Source of the DNA: Kribbella caucasensis | Lineage (GTDB): Bacteria; Actinomycetota; Actinomycetes; Propionibacteriales; Kribbellaceae | Direction: 5' to 3' | DNA length: 64,000 nucleotides | NCBI RefSeq assembly: GCF_004361855.1 | Contig: NZ_SNWQ01000022.1 | Span: 83,181 to 147,180, forward strand | Shown here: positions 41,670 through 50,031 of the stretch, in pieces | Position numbering within the stretch: the stretch's first letter is position 1 | Layout: each line of letters starts with the position of its first letter | Notes under the pieces: generated by a model | The model's database searches: none | What the model was told of the DNA's origin: nothing | What the model saw: the letters and a program-made list of their open reading frames with translations, nothing else | Translations under genes and position numbers: made by a program

Positions 41670-41749
41670 CTTGCGTCCGAAGAACCGAGCGCCATAGGCC
41701 ACGATTCTTCGGACGCAAGGGCGTGGGAGGGACGCAAGGGCGTGGGAGG
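41670..41749. repeat. 15-bp inverted repeat followed by a perfect 19-bp tandem duplication
   Basis: CTTGCGTCCGAAGAA (41670-41684) pairs exactly with TTCTTCGGACGCAAG (41705-41719). The right arm runs into GACGCAAGGGCGTGGGAGG, repeated twice in tandem (41712-41730 and 41731-41749). The second copy supplies the SD for the next gene. The inverted repeat may be a terminator for the transporter or an operator for the regulator. Confidence 0.8.
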
Positions 41750-41758
41750 GTGGTGAAT

Positions 41759-43537
41759 GTGAAGGAACTGCTGCGGTTGCTGGCGGAGGATGCGCCGGGG
41801 AGTGAGCTGGCACGGGCCGCCGGGGACGACTCGGTGGCCCGTGACCTCGCGCTGCGGATCCGGGCGGGCATGGACGCCAGCAAGAAGCGCGAGGCCGAGC
41901 TGTCCGCCCTGGTGGACGTCGCCCGCGAACTGGCCTCCGCGCGCGACCCGGGCAGCGTCCTGGACACGATCGTCCACCGCGCACGCACACTGATCGGCAC
42001 CGACGTCTCCTACCTCACCCTGTACGACGCGGCGCGGGGCGACACGTACATGCGGGCAACGGATGGATCCGTGTCGGCCGCGTTCCAGCAGTTGCGCCTC
42101 CCGTTGGGCGCGGGACTCGGTGGACTGGTCGCTGAGACGTACAAGCCGTACTGGACCGCCGACTACCCGGGCGATCACCGGTTCCGGCACACGAACCCGA
42201 TCGACTCGGCAGTGGGCGAGGAGGGGTTGGTGGCGATCCTCGGTACGCCGCTGATCGTGGACGGCGCGTTCGTCGGGGTGCTGTTCGCGTCCAACCGCAC
42301 CCGCCGACCGTTCAGCCGGGAGGAGGTGTCACTGCTCGGTTCGCTGGCCGCGTTGGCTGCGGTGACCATAGTCCAGGTCCGGGCGGCTGCGGAGACCGCG
42401 GATGCACTGGAACAGTTGTCGGTCGCACATGCGGGCGTGGAACACGCGGCGGCCGCGCATGATCGCTTCGCCGACATCGTGTTGTCCGGTGGGGATGTGG
42501 ACGCCATTGCGGCCGCGCTGGCAGAGCTGCTGGACGTCTGGGTTGTCCTGGTCGATGCCCTGGGCAATGAGCTGGCCGTGGCCGGCGAGGTCGACAGTGA
42601 ACTGGCTCGGAAGGCTTCTGCTGTTGCGGGCGAGTCCGGGCGGTTGGCACGCGTCGGTGACTGCTGGATGGTCGCGGCTACGGCCAAGGGTGAGCGGCTT
42701 GGTGCGCTGGTGATCGGTGGTGTCGACGAGTTGTCCGGAGCCGACCAGCGCATCGTGGAACGTGCCGCGGTGGTGACCGCGTTGGTGCTGTTGTTCCGAC
42801 GGCAGGCGGCCGAGCAGTCGCAGCGGGCGCAGGCGGACATCCTCGCCGATGCGTTGAGCGGCAGCGGCGATCCACGGGCACTCGCGGATCGCGTCCGGCT
42901 GCTCGAACCGACCCGGCGTCTGCCGAACCAATTGGTGGTCGCCGTTTGCCGTGGCGACCACAGCGCCGTACTGGCTCGATTGTCAGCGCCGGTGGGGGAG
43001 CGGCTTGTGCTGTCTGGGTCGTACGCCGGTGACCTCGTGCTGCTGCTTGCTTTGGATGATGCTGTGGCTGGTGCGCGTGCGCTGGCCGAGGTGGCTCGTC
43101 GTGCTGAGGTGACGATCGCTGTGACTGGTCCTGCGGCGTGGGGGCAGGCGCTGGTTGATGCGCACCAGCAGGCGACTCGACTGGTCACCACGATGCTCCG
43201 TCTGGGCAAGTCCGGTGAGGCTGCGGCTCCCGATGACTTGGGTGTCGCCGGGCTAGTCGGTGCGGCCGCAGTCGACGTACGGGCGCATGTGGATCACGTG
43301 CTCGGGGCGGTGGTCGACTACGACAACCAGCGCGGGACCGACCTGATCGGGACACTCCGGGCGTACTTCGCTGCCGGGAGCAGCCCGACTCGAGCCGCTT
43401 CCGCCCTGCACATCCACCCCAACACGGTGCAGCAGCGACTCGACCGCATCACCGCGCTGCTTGGGGACGGTTGGCAGCAACCAGAGCGCGCCCTCGACGT
43501 ACAGGTCGCTCTCCGGCTGCACACAGCACTCGAGTGA
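41759..43537 (+). CDS. PucR/CdaR-type regulator with GAF domain
   Basis: A 592-residue transcription factor. A GAF domain (about residues 60-190: LVDVARELASARDPGSVLDT, DVSYLTLYDA, LPLGAGLGGLVAETYKP) probably senses a ligand. The C-terminal PucR helix-turn-helix reads LRAYFAAGSSPTRAASALHI and NTVQQRLDRI. A variable middle domain separates them. GGGAGGG eight bases upstream supports GTG 41759; GTGs at 41750 and 41753 are alternatives. It likely controls the dehydrogenase/transporter pair upstream. Confidence 0.87.
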   Translation: MKELLRLLAEDAPGSELARAAGDDSVARDLALRIRAGMDASKKREAELSALVDVARELASARDPGSVLDTIVHRARTLIGTDVSYLTLYDAARGDTYMRATDGSVSAAFQQLRLPLGAGLGGLVAETYKPYWTADYPGDHRFRHTNPIDSAVGEEGLVAILGTPLIVDGAFVGVLFASNRTRRPFSREEVSLLGSLAALAAVTIVQVRAAAETADALEQLSVAHAGVEHAAAAHDRFADIVLSGGDVDAIAAALAELLDVWVVLVDALGNELAVAGEVDSELARKASAVAGESGRLARVGDCWMVAATAKGERLGALVIGGVDELSGADQRIVERAAVVTALVLLFRRQAAEQSQRAQADILADALSGSGDPRALADRVRLLEPTRRLPNQLVVAVCRGDHSAVLARLSAPVGERLVLSGSYAGDLVLLLALDDAVAGARALAEVARRAEVTIAVTGPAAWGQALVDAHQQATRLVTTMLRLGKSGEAAAPDDLGVAGLVGAAAVDVRAHVDHVLGAVVDYDNQRGTDLIGTLRAYFAAGSSPTRAASALHIHPNTVQQRLDRITALLGDGWQQPERALDVQVALRLHTALE

Positions 43538-43595
43538 AACCTGCGCAGTCGCAGTCCGGCTGAACGTAGCACTGAAGCCAACGCTCGCTTGTCGG

Positions 43596-43625
43596 TCGTT
43601 CGGATGACACGTGTCGGCCGAACGA
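43596..43625. promoter_or_regulatory. 30-bp palindrome upstream of the pilus locus
   Basis: TCGTTCGG...GACACGTGTC...CCGAACGA is symmetric about 43610/43611, with mismatches only in the two dinucleotides flanking the core. It lies about 127 bases before the first pilus gene. A second inverted repeat (GGGGATAGCC 43686-43695 with GGCTATCTCCCC 43716-43727) follows closer to the start. Likely a regulator site controlling the pilus operon; the protein is unknown. Confidence 0.6.
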
Positions 43626-43751
43626 TCAGCTCTGTCATCCGTTCACCCGCTGTGACGAAACTCGCCCGTGGATCACTCTTCTTGCGGGGATAGCCCGGAA
43701 ATCGTGACACAGAGTGGCTATCTCCCCGAGTAGACACGGGGGAGGTGCGGG

Positions 43752-44510
43752 ATGCCGGACGGCCGGATCATCACGGTTTTCGCCGCCAAGGGCGGCTGCG
43801 GCAAGACCACGGTCGCGACGAACCTGGCGGTCGCACTCGCCGCGCGCGGCACCCGCCGCGTCTGCCTCGTCGACCTGGACCTGCGCTGCGGTGATGTCGC
43901 GGAGGCGCTCGGACTCCGGCCGCGGTACACCTTGCGGAACGCCGTCGGCTGGGCCGGCGAGCTGACCGCAGGCCGGGTCGCTCTGCTGATGACGAAGTTC
44001 CGGCCGGGACTGGATTGCCTGCTGGCGCCGACGGCACCGGGCGACGGTGAACGGATCAGCGGCGCGCTGGTCAGCGAACTGCTCAGCCAACTGCCCGCGG
44101 CGTACGACTTCGTGGTGGTCGACACTCCCGCGAGGTTCGACGGGGTCGTGCTGGCGGCGCTCGATGCCGCTGACCACCACGTGCTGGTGACCACGCCCGA
44201 CCGGCCGGCGTTGAAGAGCCTGCGCCGCACGCTCGACGTACTCGATCTGCTGATGTACGACCCGGACGCGCGATCGGTACTGGTGAACCGGTCGGCCAAC
44301 GGACTGCCCGCGGCGGACCTGGATCAACTGATCCGGAGCCCGATCACGTGGCAGTTACCGAGCCGGGACGACGTACCGGCGTCGATCAATCGTGGCGAGC
44401 CGTTAGCCCTCACCCAACCGGACCATCCCGTCAGTCAGGCGGTCCGGAGGCTGGCCGACGCACTGCTGCCGAGCGACGGGAGGTGCAGCCGCGATCCGCC
44501 GCCCGGGTAG
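43752..44510 (+). CDS. MinD/CpaE-like P-loop ATPase heading the pilus locus
   Basis: A 252-residue ParA/MinD-superfamily ATPase with deviant Walker A KGGCGKTTVATNLA (residues about 13-26), the switch DLDLRCGDVAEALGL and Walker B-like YDFVVVDTPA. No N-terminal receiver domain of true CpaE is present, so it is the minimal MinD form. GGGGGAGGTG precedes ATG 43752. In Tad and some type IV systems such ATPases localise the assembly machinery; here it precedes the major pilin by 54 bases. Confidence 0.85.
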   Translation: MPDGRIITVFAAKGGCGKTTVATNLAVALAARGTRRVCLVDLDLRCGDVAEALGLRPRYTLRNAVGWAGELTAGRVALLMTKFRPGLDCLLAPTAPGDGERISGALVSELLSQLPAAYDFVVVDTPARFDGVVLAALDAADHHVLVTTPDRPALKSLRRTLDVLDLLMYDPDARSVLVNRSANGLPAADLDQLIRSPITWQLPSRDDVPASINRGEPLALTQPDHPVSQAVRRLADALLPSDGRCSRDPPPG

Positions 44511-44564
44511 CGACACCTCGTCCGCAGTACTTCATCAAAACCTTAATCCAGAAAGAGAAAAAAC

Positions 44565-44927
44565 ATGTTGAACCGCATCCGCGAAGCCCGCAAGAACGAG
44601 TCCGGCTTCACCCTGATCGAACTCCTCATCGTCATCGTCATCCTCGGCGTCCTCTCCGCAGTCGTCGTCTTCGCCGTCGGCGGCATCACCGACCGCGGCG
44701 AAGCTGCTGCCTGCAAGTCAGAGGTGAGCACGGTCGCCGTCGCGCAGGAGGCGTTCTTCGCCAAGTCGAACCCCGGCGTTTACGCCGCCAACCTGACGGC
44801 CCTGAAGACTGGTGGCCTGCTCCGCAGCGACGTCACTGAGTATGTCGCGTCCACGGATGCCACCGGCAAGATCACCCTGAAGGCGGGCCCACCGGCGGGC
44901 TGCACGGCCGACTTCGTCGCGCCGTGA
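44565..44927 (+). CDS. pilA: type IV major pilin (prepilin)
   Basis: A 120-residue prepilin: short basic leader MLNRIREARKNESG, then the cleavage/methylation motif FTLIELLIVIVILGVLSAV, where the peptidase cuts between Gly and Phe and the Glu is at mature position 5. A globular part follows with two cysteines (ACKSEV and GCTADF) that can close a C-terminal disulfide loop. It is preceded by an unusually AT-rich leader (AATCCAGAAAGAGAAAAAAC) and followed by a strong hairpin, typical for a highly expressed pilin. Confidence 0.93.
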   Translation: MLNRIREARKNESGFTLIELLIVIVILGVLSAVVVFAVGGITDRGEAAACKSEVSTVAVAQEAFFAKSNPGVYAANLTALKTGGLLRSDVTEYVASTDATGKITLKAGPPAGCTADFVAP

Positions 44928-44948
44928 TCTGACGTCACATCACCGATC

Positions 44949-44993
44949 CACTGCCGGGGAGGGTCCGACCCCAAGCGGCCCTCCCCGGCAGTG
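44949..44993 (+). terminator. hairpin between pilin and pilT, likely attenuator
   Basis: CACTGCCGGGGAGGG (44949-44963) and CCCTCCCCGGCAGTG (44979-44993) are perfect complements, 21 bases after the pilin stop and 28 before the pilT start. It may stop most transcripts or stabilise the pilin mRNA end, giving much pilin and little assembly machinery. Confidence 0.75.
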
Positions 44994-45021
44994 TTCCACT
45001 CACCGGAGGAATGGAATCCCC

Positions 45022-46116
45022 ATGAACGGTCTTGCTCGCGGTAGCCGGGTCGACGGACTGCTGGAAGAGCTGTGGAACGCCGGCGGCACCGACCTGTTGC
45101 TGACCGCGGGCATGCCCCCTCAAATCCGCGTCCACGGTGACCTGCACCCCGTCCTCGGCGAACCTGCCCTCACCCACGACAACACCGACGAACTCCTCGC
45201 CGAGCTTCTCACCCCGGCGCAGACGGATGCCTGGTGCAACAACTACGAGCTCGACTTCTCCTTCTCCTGGCGCGACGAGGCCCGGATCCGCGGCAACGCG
45301 TTCAGCCAGCGCGGCGACACCACGATCGCCCTCCGGATGATCCCGAGCGCCATCCCGACCATGGCCGACCTCGGACTGCCGCCGATCCTGGGCGACTTCG
45401 CCCGCCGGCACCAGGGCCTCGTCCTGGTCACCGGCCCGACCGGTTCCGGCAAGTCGACCACCCTCGCCGCGGTGATCGACCAGATCAACACCGATCGCGC
45501 GTGCCACATCATCACCGTCGAGGACCCGATCGAGTACGTCCACCAGCACAAGCGATCCGCCGTCAACCAGCGCGAGGTCGGCAGCGACACCGCGTCGTTC
45601 CCCGACGCCCTGCGCTCCGCTCTTCGCGAAGACCCCGACGTGCTGCTGGTCGGCGAGATGCGTGACCTGGAGTCGATCCGGTTCGCGCTCACCATCGCCG
45701 AGACCGGCCACCTGGTCTTCGCCACCCTGCACACCAACGACACCGCGCAGTCCCTGGCCCGCATCATCGACGTCTTCCCGCCCGAGCAGCAGGCCCAGGT
45801 CCGGGTCCAGCTCGCGGCCGCGCTGACCGGAGTCGTCTACCAGCGCCTGATCCCGCGGATCGGCGGCGGCCTGATCGCGGCGTACGAGGTGATGGTCGCG
45901 AACACCGCGATCCGCAACCTGATCAAGGAAGGCAAGACCCACCAGTTGCGCAACTCCCTCGTCACCGGCCACCGCGAGGGCATGGTCACGCTCGAGCAGT
46001 CCCTGTCGACCCTGGTCCAGGCCGGTGTCGTCCAGTACGACGATGCCGCCGCGCGCAGCCTCTACCCGAAGGACATCGAGACGCGGCCCCGGCTGCGGGC
46101 GGGAGTACCGGCATGA
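45022..46116 (+). CDS. pilT: type IV pilus retraction ATPase PilT
   Basis: A 364-residue hexameric secretion-type ATPase. Walker A is GPTGSGKSTT (about residue 138), the Asp box EDPIEYVH, Walker B LLVGEMRD (about 212) and the PilT-specific AIRNLIKEGKTHQLRN near residue 295. The last motif separates PilT from PilB. It powers pilus retraction for twitching or DNA/surface pulling. Start ATG 45022 follows GGAGGAATG at good spacing. The stop overlaps the pilB start (ATGA). Confidence 0.94.
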   Translation: MNGLARGSRVDGLLEELWNAGGTDLLLTAGMPPQIRVHGDLHPVLGEPALTHDNTDELLAELLTPAQTDAWCNNYELDFSFSWRDEARIRGNAFSQRGDTTIALRMIPSAIPTMADLGLPPILGDFARRHQGLVLVTGPTGSGKSTTLAAVIDQINTDRACHIITVEDPIEYVHQHKRSAVNQREVGSDTASFPDALRSALREDPDVLLVGEMRDLESIRFALTIAETGHLVFATLHTNDTAQSLARIIDVFPPEQQAQVRVQLAAALTGVVYQRLIPRIGGGLIAAYEVMVANTAIRNLIKEGKTHQLRNSLVTGHREGMVTLEQSLSTLVQAGVVQYDDAAARSLYPKDIETRPRLRAGVPA

Positions 46117-47747
46117 GGCATCGCAAGCGTGACTCCGAGAGCGCCCCGGCCCCGGTCGTCCGTACGACGCCCCGGCCGGCCGTCAGCCAGGAGGACCTGC
46201 AGATCGAGCGGACCCGGGCCAGGCACCTCGCCACGCAGTACGGGCTGGACGTCGTCGACCTGCGCAGTGTCAGCCCGGATCCGGAGGCGACGGCGCTGAT
46301 CGACGAGCAGACCGCGCGGGACCTGGTCATGATTCCGCTGGAGGTCGTCGGGGACGCGGTCGTCGTCGCGGTCGCCGATCCCGAGATCGGGACCGAGCTC
46401 CGGGAGCTGATCGGTCCGGGGCTGATCATCAGGCTGGCCGGACCGTCGGACATCCTGACCGCCATCGGTACCGGTTACCGCGCGCTGACCGGGATCGACT
46501 CGCGGGTGAAGGTGTTCGAGGCGCGCGACGCGGTCCGCCGCGATCTGCGCCAGGTCGACGCGGCGACCGCGAACGACGAGGCGCCGGTCGTCCAGGTCGT
46601 CCAGCTCGTCATCACCCAGGCGTTGCGCGACCGCGCCTCGGACGTGCACATCGAACCGCACGACGACAAGGTCAAGGTCCGGTTCCGGATCGACGGCGCG
46701 CTGCACGACCAGCTGGATCTGCCCGGTTCGATCGGGCCGGCCGTGGTCAGCCGGATCAAGATCCTCGCCGATCTCAACATCGTCGAGCGGCGGCGCCCGC
46801 AGGACGGCCAGATCAGCATGGCCGTGGAGGGACGTGAGGTGGACATCCGGGTGTCGACCACGGCCGTCGTCGGCGGCGAGAAGGTCGTCCTCCGGCTGCT
46901 GGACAAGAGCCGCCCGCTGTTCCGGCTGGAACAACTCGGTATGCCGGAGGCGATGGCGGACCGGTACTCCGCGCTGCTGCGTTCGCCGTACGGAATGGTG
47001 ATCTGCGCCGGCCCGACCGGTAGCGGCAAGACGACCACGCTGTACGGATCGCTCGGCGAGATCAACACCCCCGAGCGCAACATCATGACCATCGAGGATC
47101 CGGTCGAGTACACGTTCTCCTCGATCAACCAGATCCAGATCAACGAGTCGGCCGGGATCACCTTCGCCGGTGGGCTGCGGTCGATCCTGCGGCAGGACCC
47201 GGACGTGATCCTGGTCGGCGAGGTTCGCGATGTGGAGACCGCACGGATCGCGGTCCAGTCCGCGCTCACCGGCCACTTCGTCCTCTCCTCGTTGCACGCG
47301 ACCGACGCGGCCACCGCGCTGCACCGGCTGCTCGACATGGGGATCGAGAACTTCCTGATCGCCTCGTCGGTCACCGCGGTGGTCTCGCAACGGCTGGTCC
47401 GCAAGGTCTGCCCGAACTGCCGCGAGCTGTACCAGCCGCCGGCCGAGGAGATCGCGTTCCTGACCACCTTCAGCGGTGACGTCCCGGACGGCGGGCTGGT
47501 CCGTGGGGCGGGCTGCAACTTCTGCGCCCATACCGGATTCCTCGAACGGACCGGCGTGTACGAGCTGATGCCGGTGACCGACACCATCCGCGAACTGGTC
47601 GTCGACCGGGACTCGCACGACGACATCCGCAAGGCCGCCCGGTACGAGGGGATGCGGACCCTGCAGGAGGAAGCGGTCCGGCTGGTCCAGACCGGCGTCA
47701 CCACGATCGCCGAAGTGATGCGGTCCATCTACGTGGCGGGGAGCTGA
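46113..47747 (+). CDS. pilB: type IV pilus extension ATPase PilB (GspE family)
   Basis: A 544-residue ATPase with an N-terminal MshEN/GspE-N domain (about 20-150), Walker A GPTGSGKTTTLYGSL (about 303), EDPVEYTF, Walker B VILVGEVRD and the C-terminal zinc site CPNC...CNFC. It drives pilin polymerisation. It overlaps pilT by four bases and is followed one base later by pilC, so the machinery genes form one operon. Confidence 0.94.
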   Translation: MRHRKRDSESAPAPVVRTTPRPAVSQEDLQIERTRARHLATQYGLDVVDLRSVSPDPEATALIDEQTARDLVMIPLEVVGDAVVVAVADPEIGTELRELIGPGLIIRLAGPSDILTAIGTGYRALTGIDSRVKVFEARDAVRRDLRQVDAATANDEAPVVQVVQLVITQALRDRASDVHIEPHDDKVKVRFRIDGALHDQLDLPGSIGPAVVSRIKILADLNIVERRRPQDGQISMAVEGREVDIRVSTTAVVGGEKVVLRLLDKSRPLFRLEQLGMPEAMADRYSALLRSPYGMVICAGPTGSGKTTTLYGSLGEINTPERNIMTIEDPVEYTFSSINQIQINESAGITFAGGLRSILRQDPDVILVGEVRDVETARIAVQSALTGHFVLSSLHATDAATALHRLLDMGIENFLIASSVTAVVSQRLVRKVCPNCRELYQPPAEEIAFLTTFSGDVPDGGLVRGAGCNFCAHTGFLERTGVYELMPVTDTIRELVVDRDSHDDIRKAARYEGMRTLQEEAVRLVQTGVTTIAEVMRSIYVAGS

Positions 47748-47748
47748 G

Positions 47749-48954
47749 ATGACCAGATACGCGTACGTCGCGGTCGCGCCGGACGGGGCTCCGGCCAAGG
47801 GCGTGACCAAGGCCGAGACCAAGGAAGAGGCCGAGCTGGCGCTGTACGAGCGTGAGCTGCGCGAGATCCGGGTCACCGAGAAGCCCAGCGTGCTGCAGTT
47901 CGAGATCACCGCCCGCCGGGTCAAGCGGGAGGAGGTGATGCACCTGTCCCGCCAGCTCGGCGCCTTCATCCGGGCCGGGCTGCCGCTGATCGACGCGGTG
48001 CACAGTCTCGGCCAGGAGGCGGACAACTCGTCCGTCCGCCGGATGATGGCCGAGGTCGAGGAAGGCCTGCGCGGTGGTGACAAGCTGTCCGACTGCTTCG
48101 ACCGGCACCCGAAGATCTTCCCCGAGTACTACCGCGGCATCCTGCGGTCCGCGGAGCTCAGCGGTCAGCTGGACACCGTGCTGGCCCAGCTCGCGAAGTA
48201 CCTCGAACGTGATCTCGAAGCACGTCGCAAGGTGAAACAAGCAATGATCTATCCCTCGATGGTCGCGGTGATGTCGATGGTCACCGTGGTGGTGCTGGCC
48301 GCCTTCGTGCTGCCCCGGTTCGAGGACTTCTTCGCCGGGCTGGACGCGGAACTGCCACTGCCGACCAGGATGCTGCTGGCCGTCACCGACTTCGCCACCG
48401 GCTGGTGGTGGGCGCTGGCCGCGGGTTTCGGTGCGCTGGTCCTACTGGTCTTCGCGATCACCCGCGCACAGGGCGGCCGTTACGCCCGGGACAAGCTCTT
48501 CCTCGCTCTGCCGGTGCTCGGCAGCACGATCCAGTTCGCTTTGGTGGAACGGTTCTGCCGGATTCTGTCGTCGATGGTCGGTGCGGGTGTCCAACTGCCC
48601 GAGGCTCTGCGGGTGGCGACCGAATCGCTGCCCAACCTGGTCTTCCGGCGAGCGCTCGGCCAGGCGGGGGAGGCGTTGTTGGAAGGCGAAGGGCTGGCCC
48701 CGCCGCTGGCGGCAACCGGTCTGTTCCCGTCCACCGCCGCGCAGATGATGCGGGTCGGCGAGGACACCGGCACGCTCGACGTCCAGCTCGAGGTCACCGC
48801 GCAGTACTACGAGGGCGAGCTCGACTACAAGCTGAAGAAGCTGATCGGGTTGTTCGAACCGGTCGTCATCATCGTGATGGGCGTGGTCGTCGGATTCGTC
48901 GCGGTGGCGCTGGTATCGGCGATGTACGGCATCTTCAGCCAGGTCCAAGCGTGA
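47749..48954 (+). CDS. pilC: type IV pilus inner-membrane platform protein PilC (GspF family)
   Basis: A 401-residue T2SS-F family protein: N-terminal cytoplasmic YAYVAVAPDGAPAKG domain, first GspF repeat with RQLGAFIRAGLPLIDAV and a second with FCRILSSMVGAGVQLPEAL, three helices around 170, 225 and 370, and the C-terminal GLFEPVVIIVMGVVVGFVAV. It couples PilB/PilT to the growing pilus. Confidence 0.93.
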   Translation: MTRYAYVAVAPDGAPAKGVTKAETKEEAELALYERELREIRVTEKPSVLQFEITARRVKREEVMHLSRQLGAFIRAGLPLIDAVHSLGQEADNSSVRRMMAEVEEGLRGGDKLSDCFDRHPKIFPEYYRGILRSAELSGQLDTVLAQLAKYLERDLEARRKVKQAMIYPSMVAVMSMVTVVVLAAFVLPRFEDFFAGLDAELPLPTRMLLAVTDFATGWWWALAAGFGALVLLVFAITRAQGGRYARDKLFLALPVLGSTIQFALVERFCRILSSMVGAGVQLPEALRVATESLPNLVFRRALGQAGEALLEGEGLAPPLAATGLFPSTAAQMMRVGEDTGTLDVQLEVTAQYYEGELDYKLKKLIGLFEPVVIIVMGVVVGFVAVALVSAMYGIFSQVQA

Positions 48955-48964
48955 GGACCGCCTG

Positions 48965-49432
48965 ATGGACGGCGTGATGAAGCGCGTGATGAACCGCGTT
49001 CGGAGTGAGCGCGGCGAGAGCCTGCTGGAGGTGCTGATCGCGGTCGCCATCATGGGCGTCGCCGTGGTCGGGATCATGGCCGGGCTGACCAGCAGCGTGC
49101 TCATCTCGGGTTTCCACAAGCAGCAGGCAACTGCGGGCACCGCAGTACGCGACTACGCCGAGGCGCTCCAGAACTACGTTGCCGACGGCCACTATGCCGA
49201 ATGTGCCGCCACGTACGACGTACCGTTCGCGGAACCGGCCGGCTACCAGAAGTCGGTGGTCGCGGGATCCGTCCAGTACTGGAACGGCAGCGCCTGGCAG
49301 GCGAGTTGTGGGACCGACAAAGGCCTGCAGCGCTTGACTCTTCAGGTCCGCAGCGACGACAACCGGGTCACCGAGAAGATCGACCTCGTGGTCCGCAAAC
49401 CCTGCCGACTGGAGGATCCGCTGTGCAGCTGA
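48965..49432 (+). CDS. minor prepilin-like protein (PilV/type I pseudopilin-like)
   Basis: A 155-residue protein with leader MDGVMKRVMNRVRSERG and processing motif ESLLEVLIAVAIMGVAVVGI, in which the Glu at mature position 5 is kept. The globular part has three cysteines near YAECAAT, ASCGTD and KPCRLEDPLCS. It is probably a tip or initiation complex component. GAGGA seven bases before ATG 48965 supports the start. Confidence 0.85.
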   Translation: MDGVMKRVMNRVRSERGESLLEVLIAVAIMGVAVVGIMAGLTSSVLISGFHKQQATAGTAVRDYAEALQNYVADGHYAECAATYDVPFAEPAGYQKSVVAGSVQYWNGSAWQASCGTDKGLQRLTLQVRSDDNRVTEKIDLVVRKPCRLEDPLCS

Positions 49433-50031
49433 AACGGTCGGAAGCGGGCTTCACGCTGGTGGAACTGCTGGTCGCGGTCGTGATCCTCGGAGTCATCACG
49501 ATCCCGCTGTCCGGCGTCGTCGTCAGCGCGCTCAAGCACACCGGTACCAGTGAGGACCGGCTCGCGCTCTCGCACGACGCGCAGCTGAGTTCGTCATACT
49601 TCGCCCGCGACGTGGCCGCGCTCGGCGTCCGCGACTACGACGCCGCCCCCTCGGAATCCGTCCCGTTCAAGGCATCGGTGCAACTGGACGCCGTCCAGGA
49701 TGCGGGCGGGGTGACCTGCGGCCCGGCTCCGGAAGCGGCGATCAGGCTGCTGTCCGATCGATGGGACGGCTCGTCGATACCGGCCGTGCACGAGACCGAC
49801 GTCGTGGCGTACTACGTCGAGGGCAGCGAGCTTCATCGGCTGAAGTGCGCGGGTACGACGACCGACGTGGTGATCGCGCACAACGTGAAACCGGGCTCGC
49901 TCACCGTTGCGTGCTCCAGCACCTGTACGTCCGACGACCCGCCGCAGCGGATCACCATCAGCTTTCTGACCAGCAAACCGTCGGTCGGCGACTACCCGAT
50001 CACCCTGATCGGCCAGCGGAGGCAGTCATGA
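49423..50031 (+). CDS. minor prepilin-like protein (PilW/PulG-type)
   Basis: A 202-residue prepilin with a very short leader MQLKRSEAG followed by FTLVELLVAVVILGVITIPL. The start is GTG 49423, with GGAGGA six bases upstream, and the gene overlaps the preceding one by ten bases. The body includes cysteines in VTCGPAPEA, LKCAGT and ACSSTCTSDD. Tip or priming pilin, by position. Confidence 0.85.
   Translation: MQLKRSEAGFTLVELLVAVVILGVITIPLSGVVVSALKHTGTSEDRLALSHDAQLSSSYFARDVAALGVRDYDAAPSESVPFKASVQLDAVQDAGGVTCGPAPEAAIRLLSDRWDGSSIPAVHETDVVAYYVEGSELHRLKCAGTTTDVVIAHNVKPGSLTVACSSTCTSDDPPQRITISFLTSKPSVGDYPITLIGQRRQS

Noticed and set aside
43540..43751. Possible c-di-GMP riboswitch before the pilus operon
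   Set aside because: I looked for the GEMM core (GGNAAA, CGCAAAG-type loops) and did not find it; only palindromes are present.
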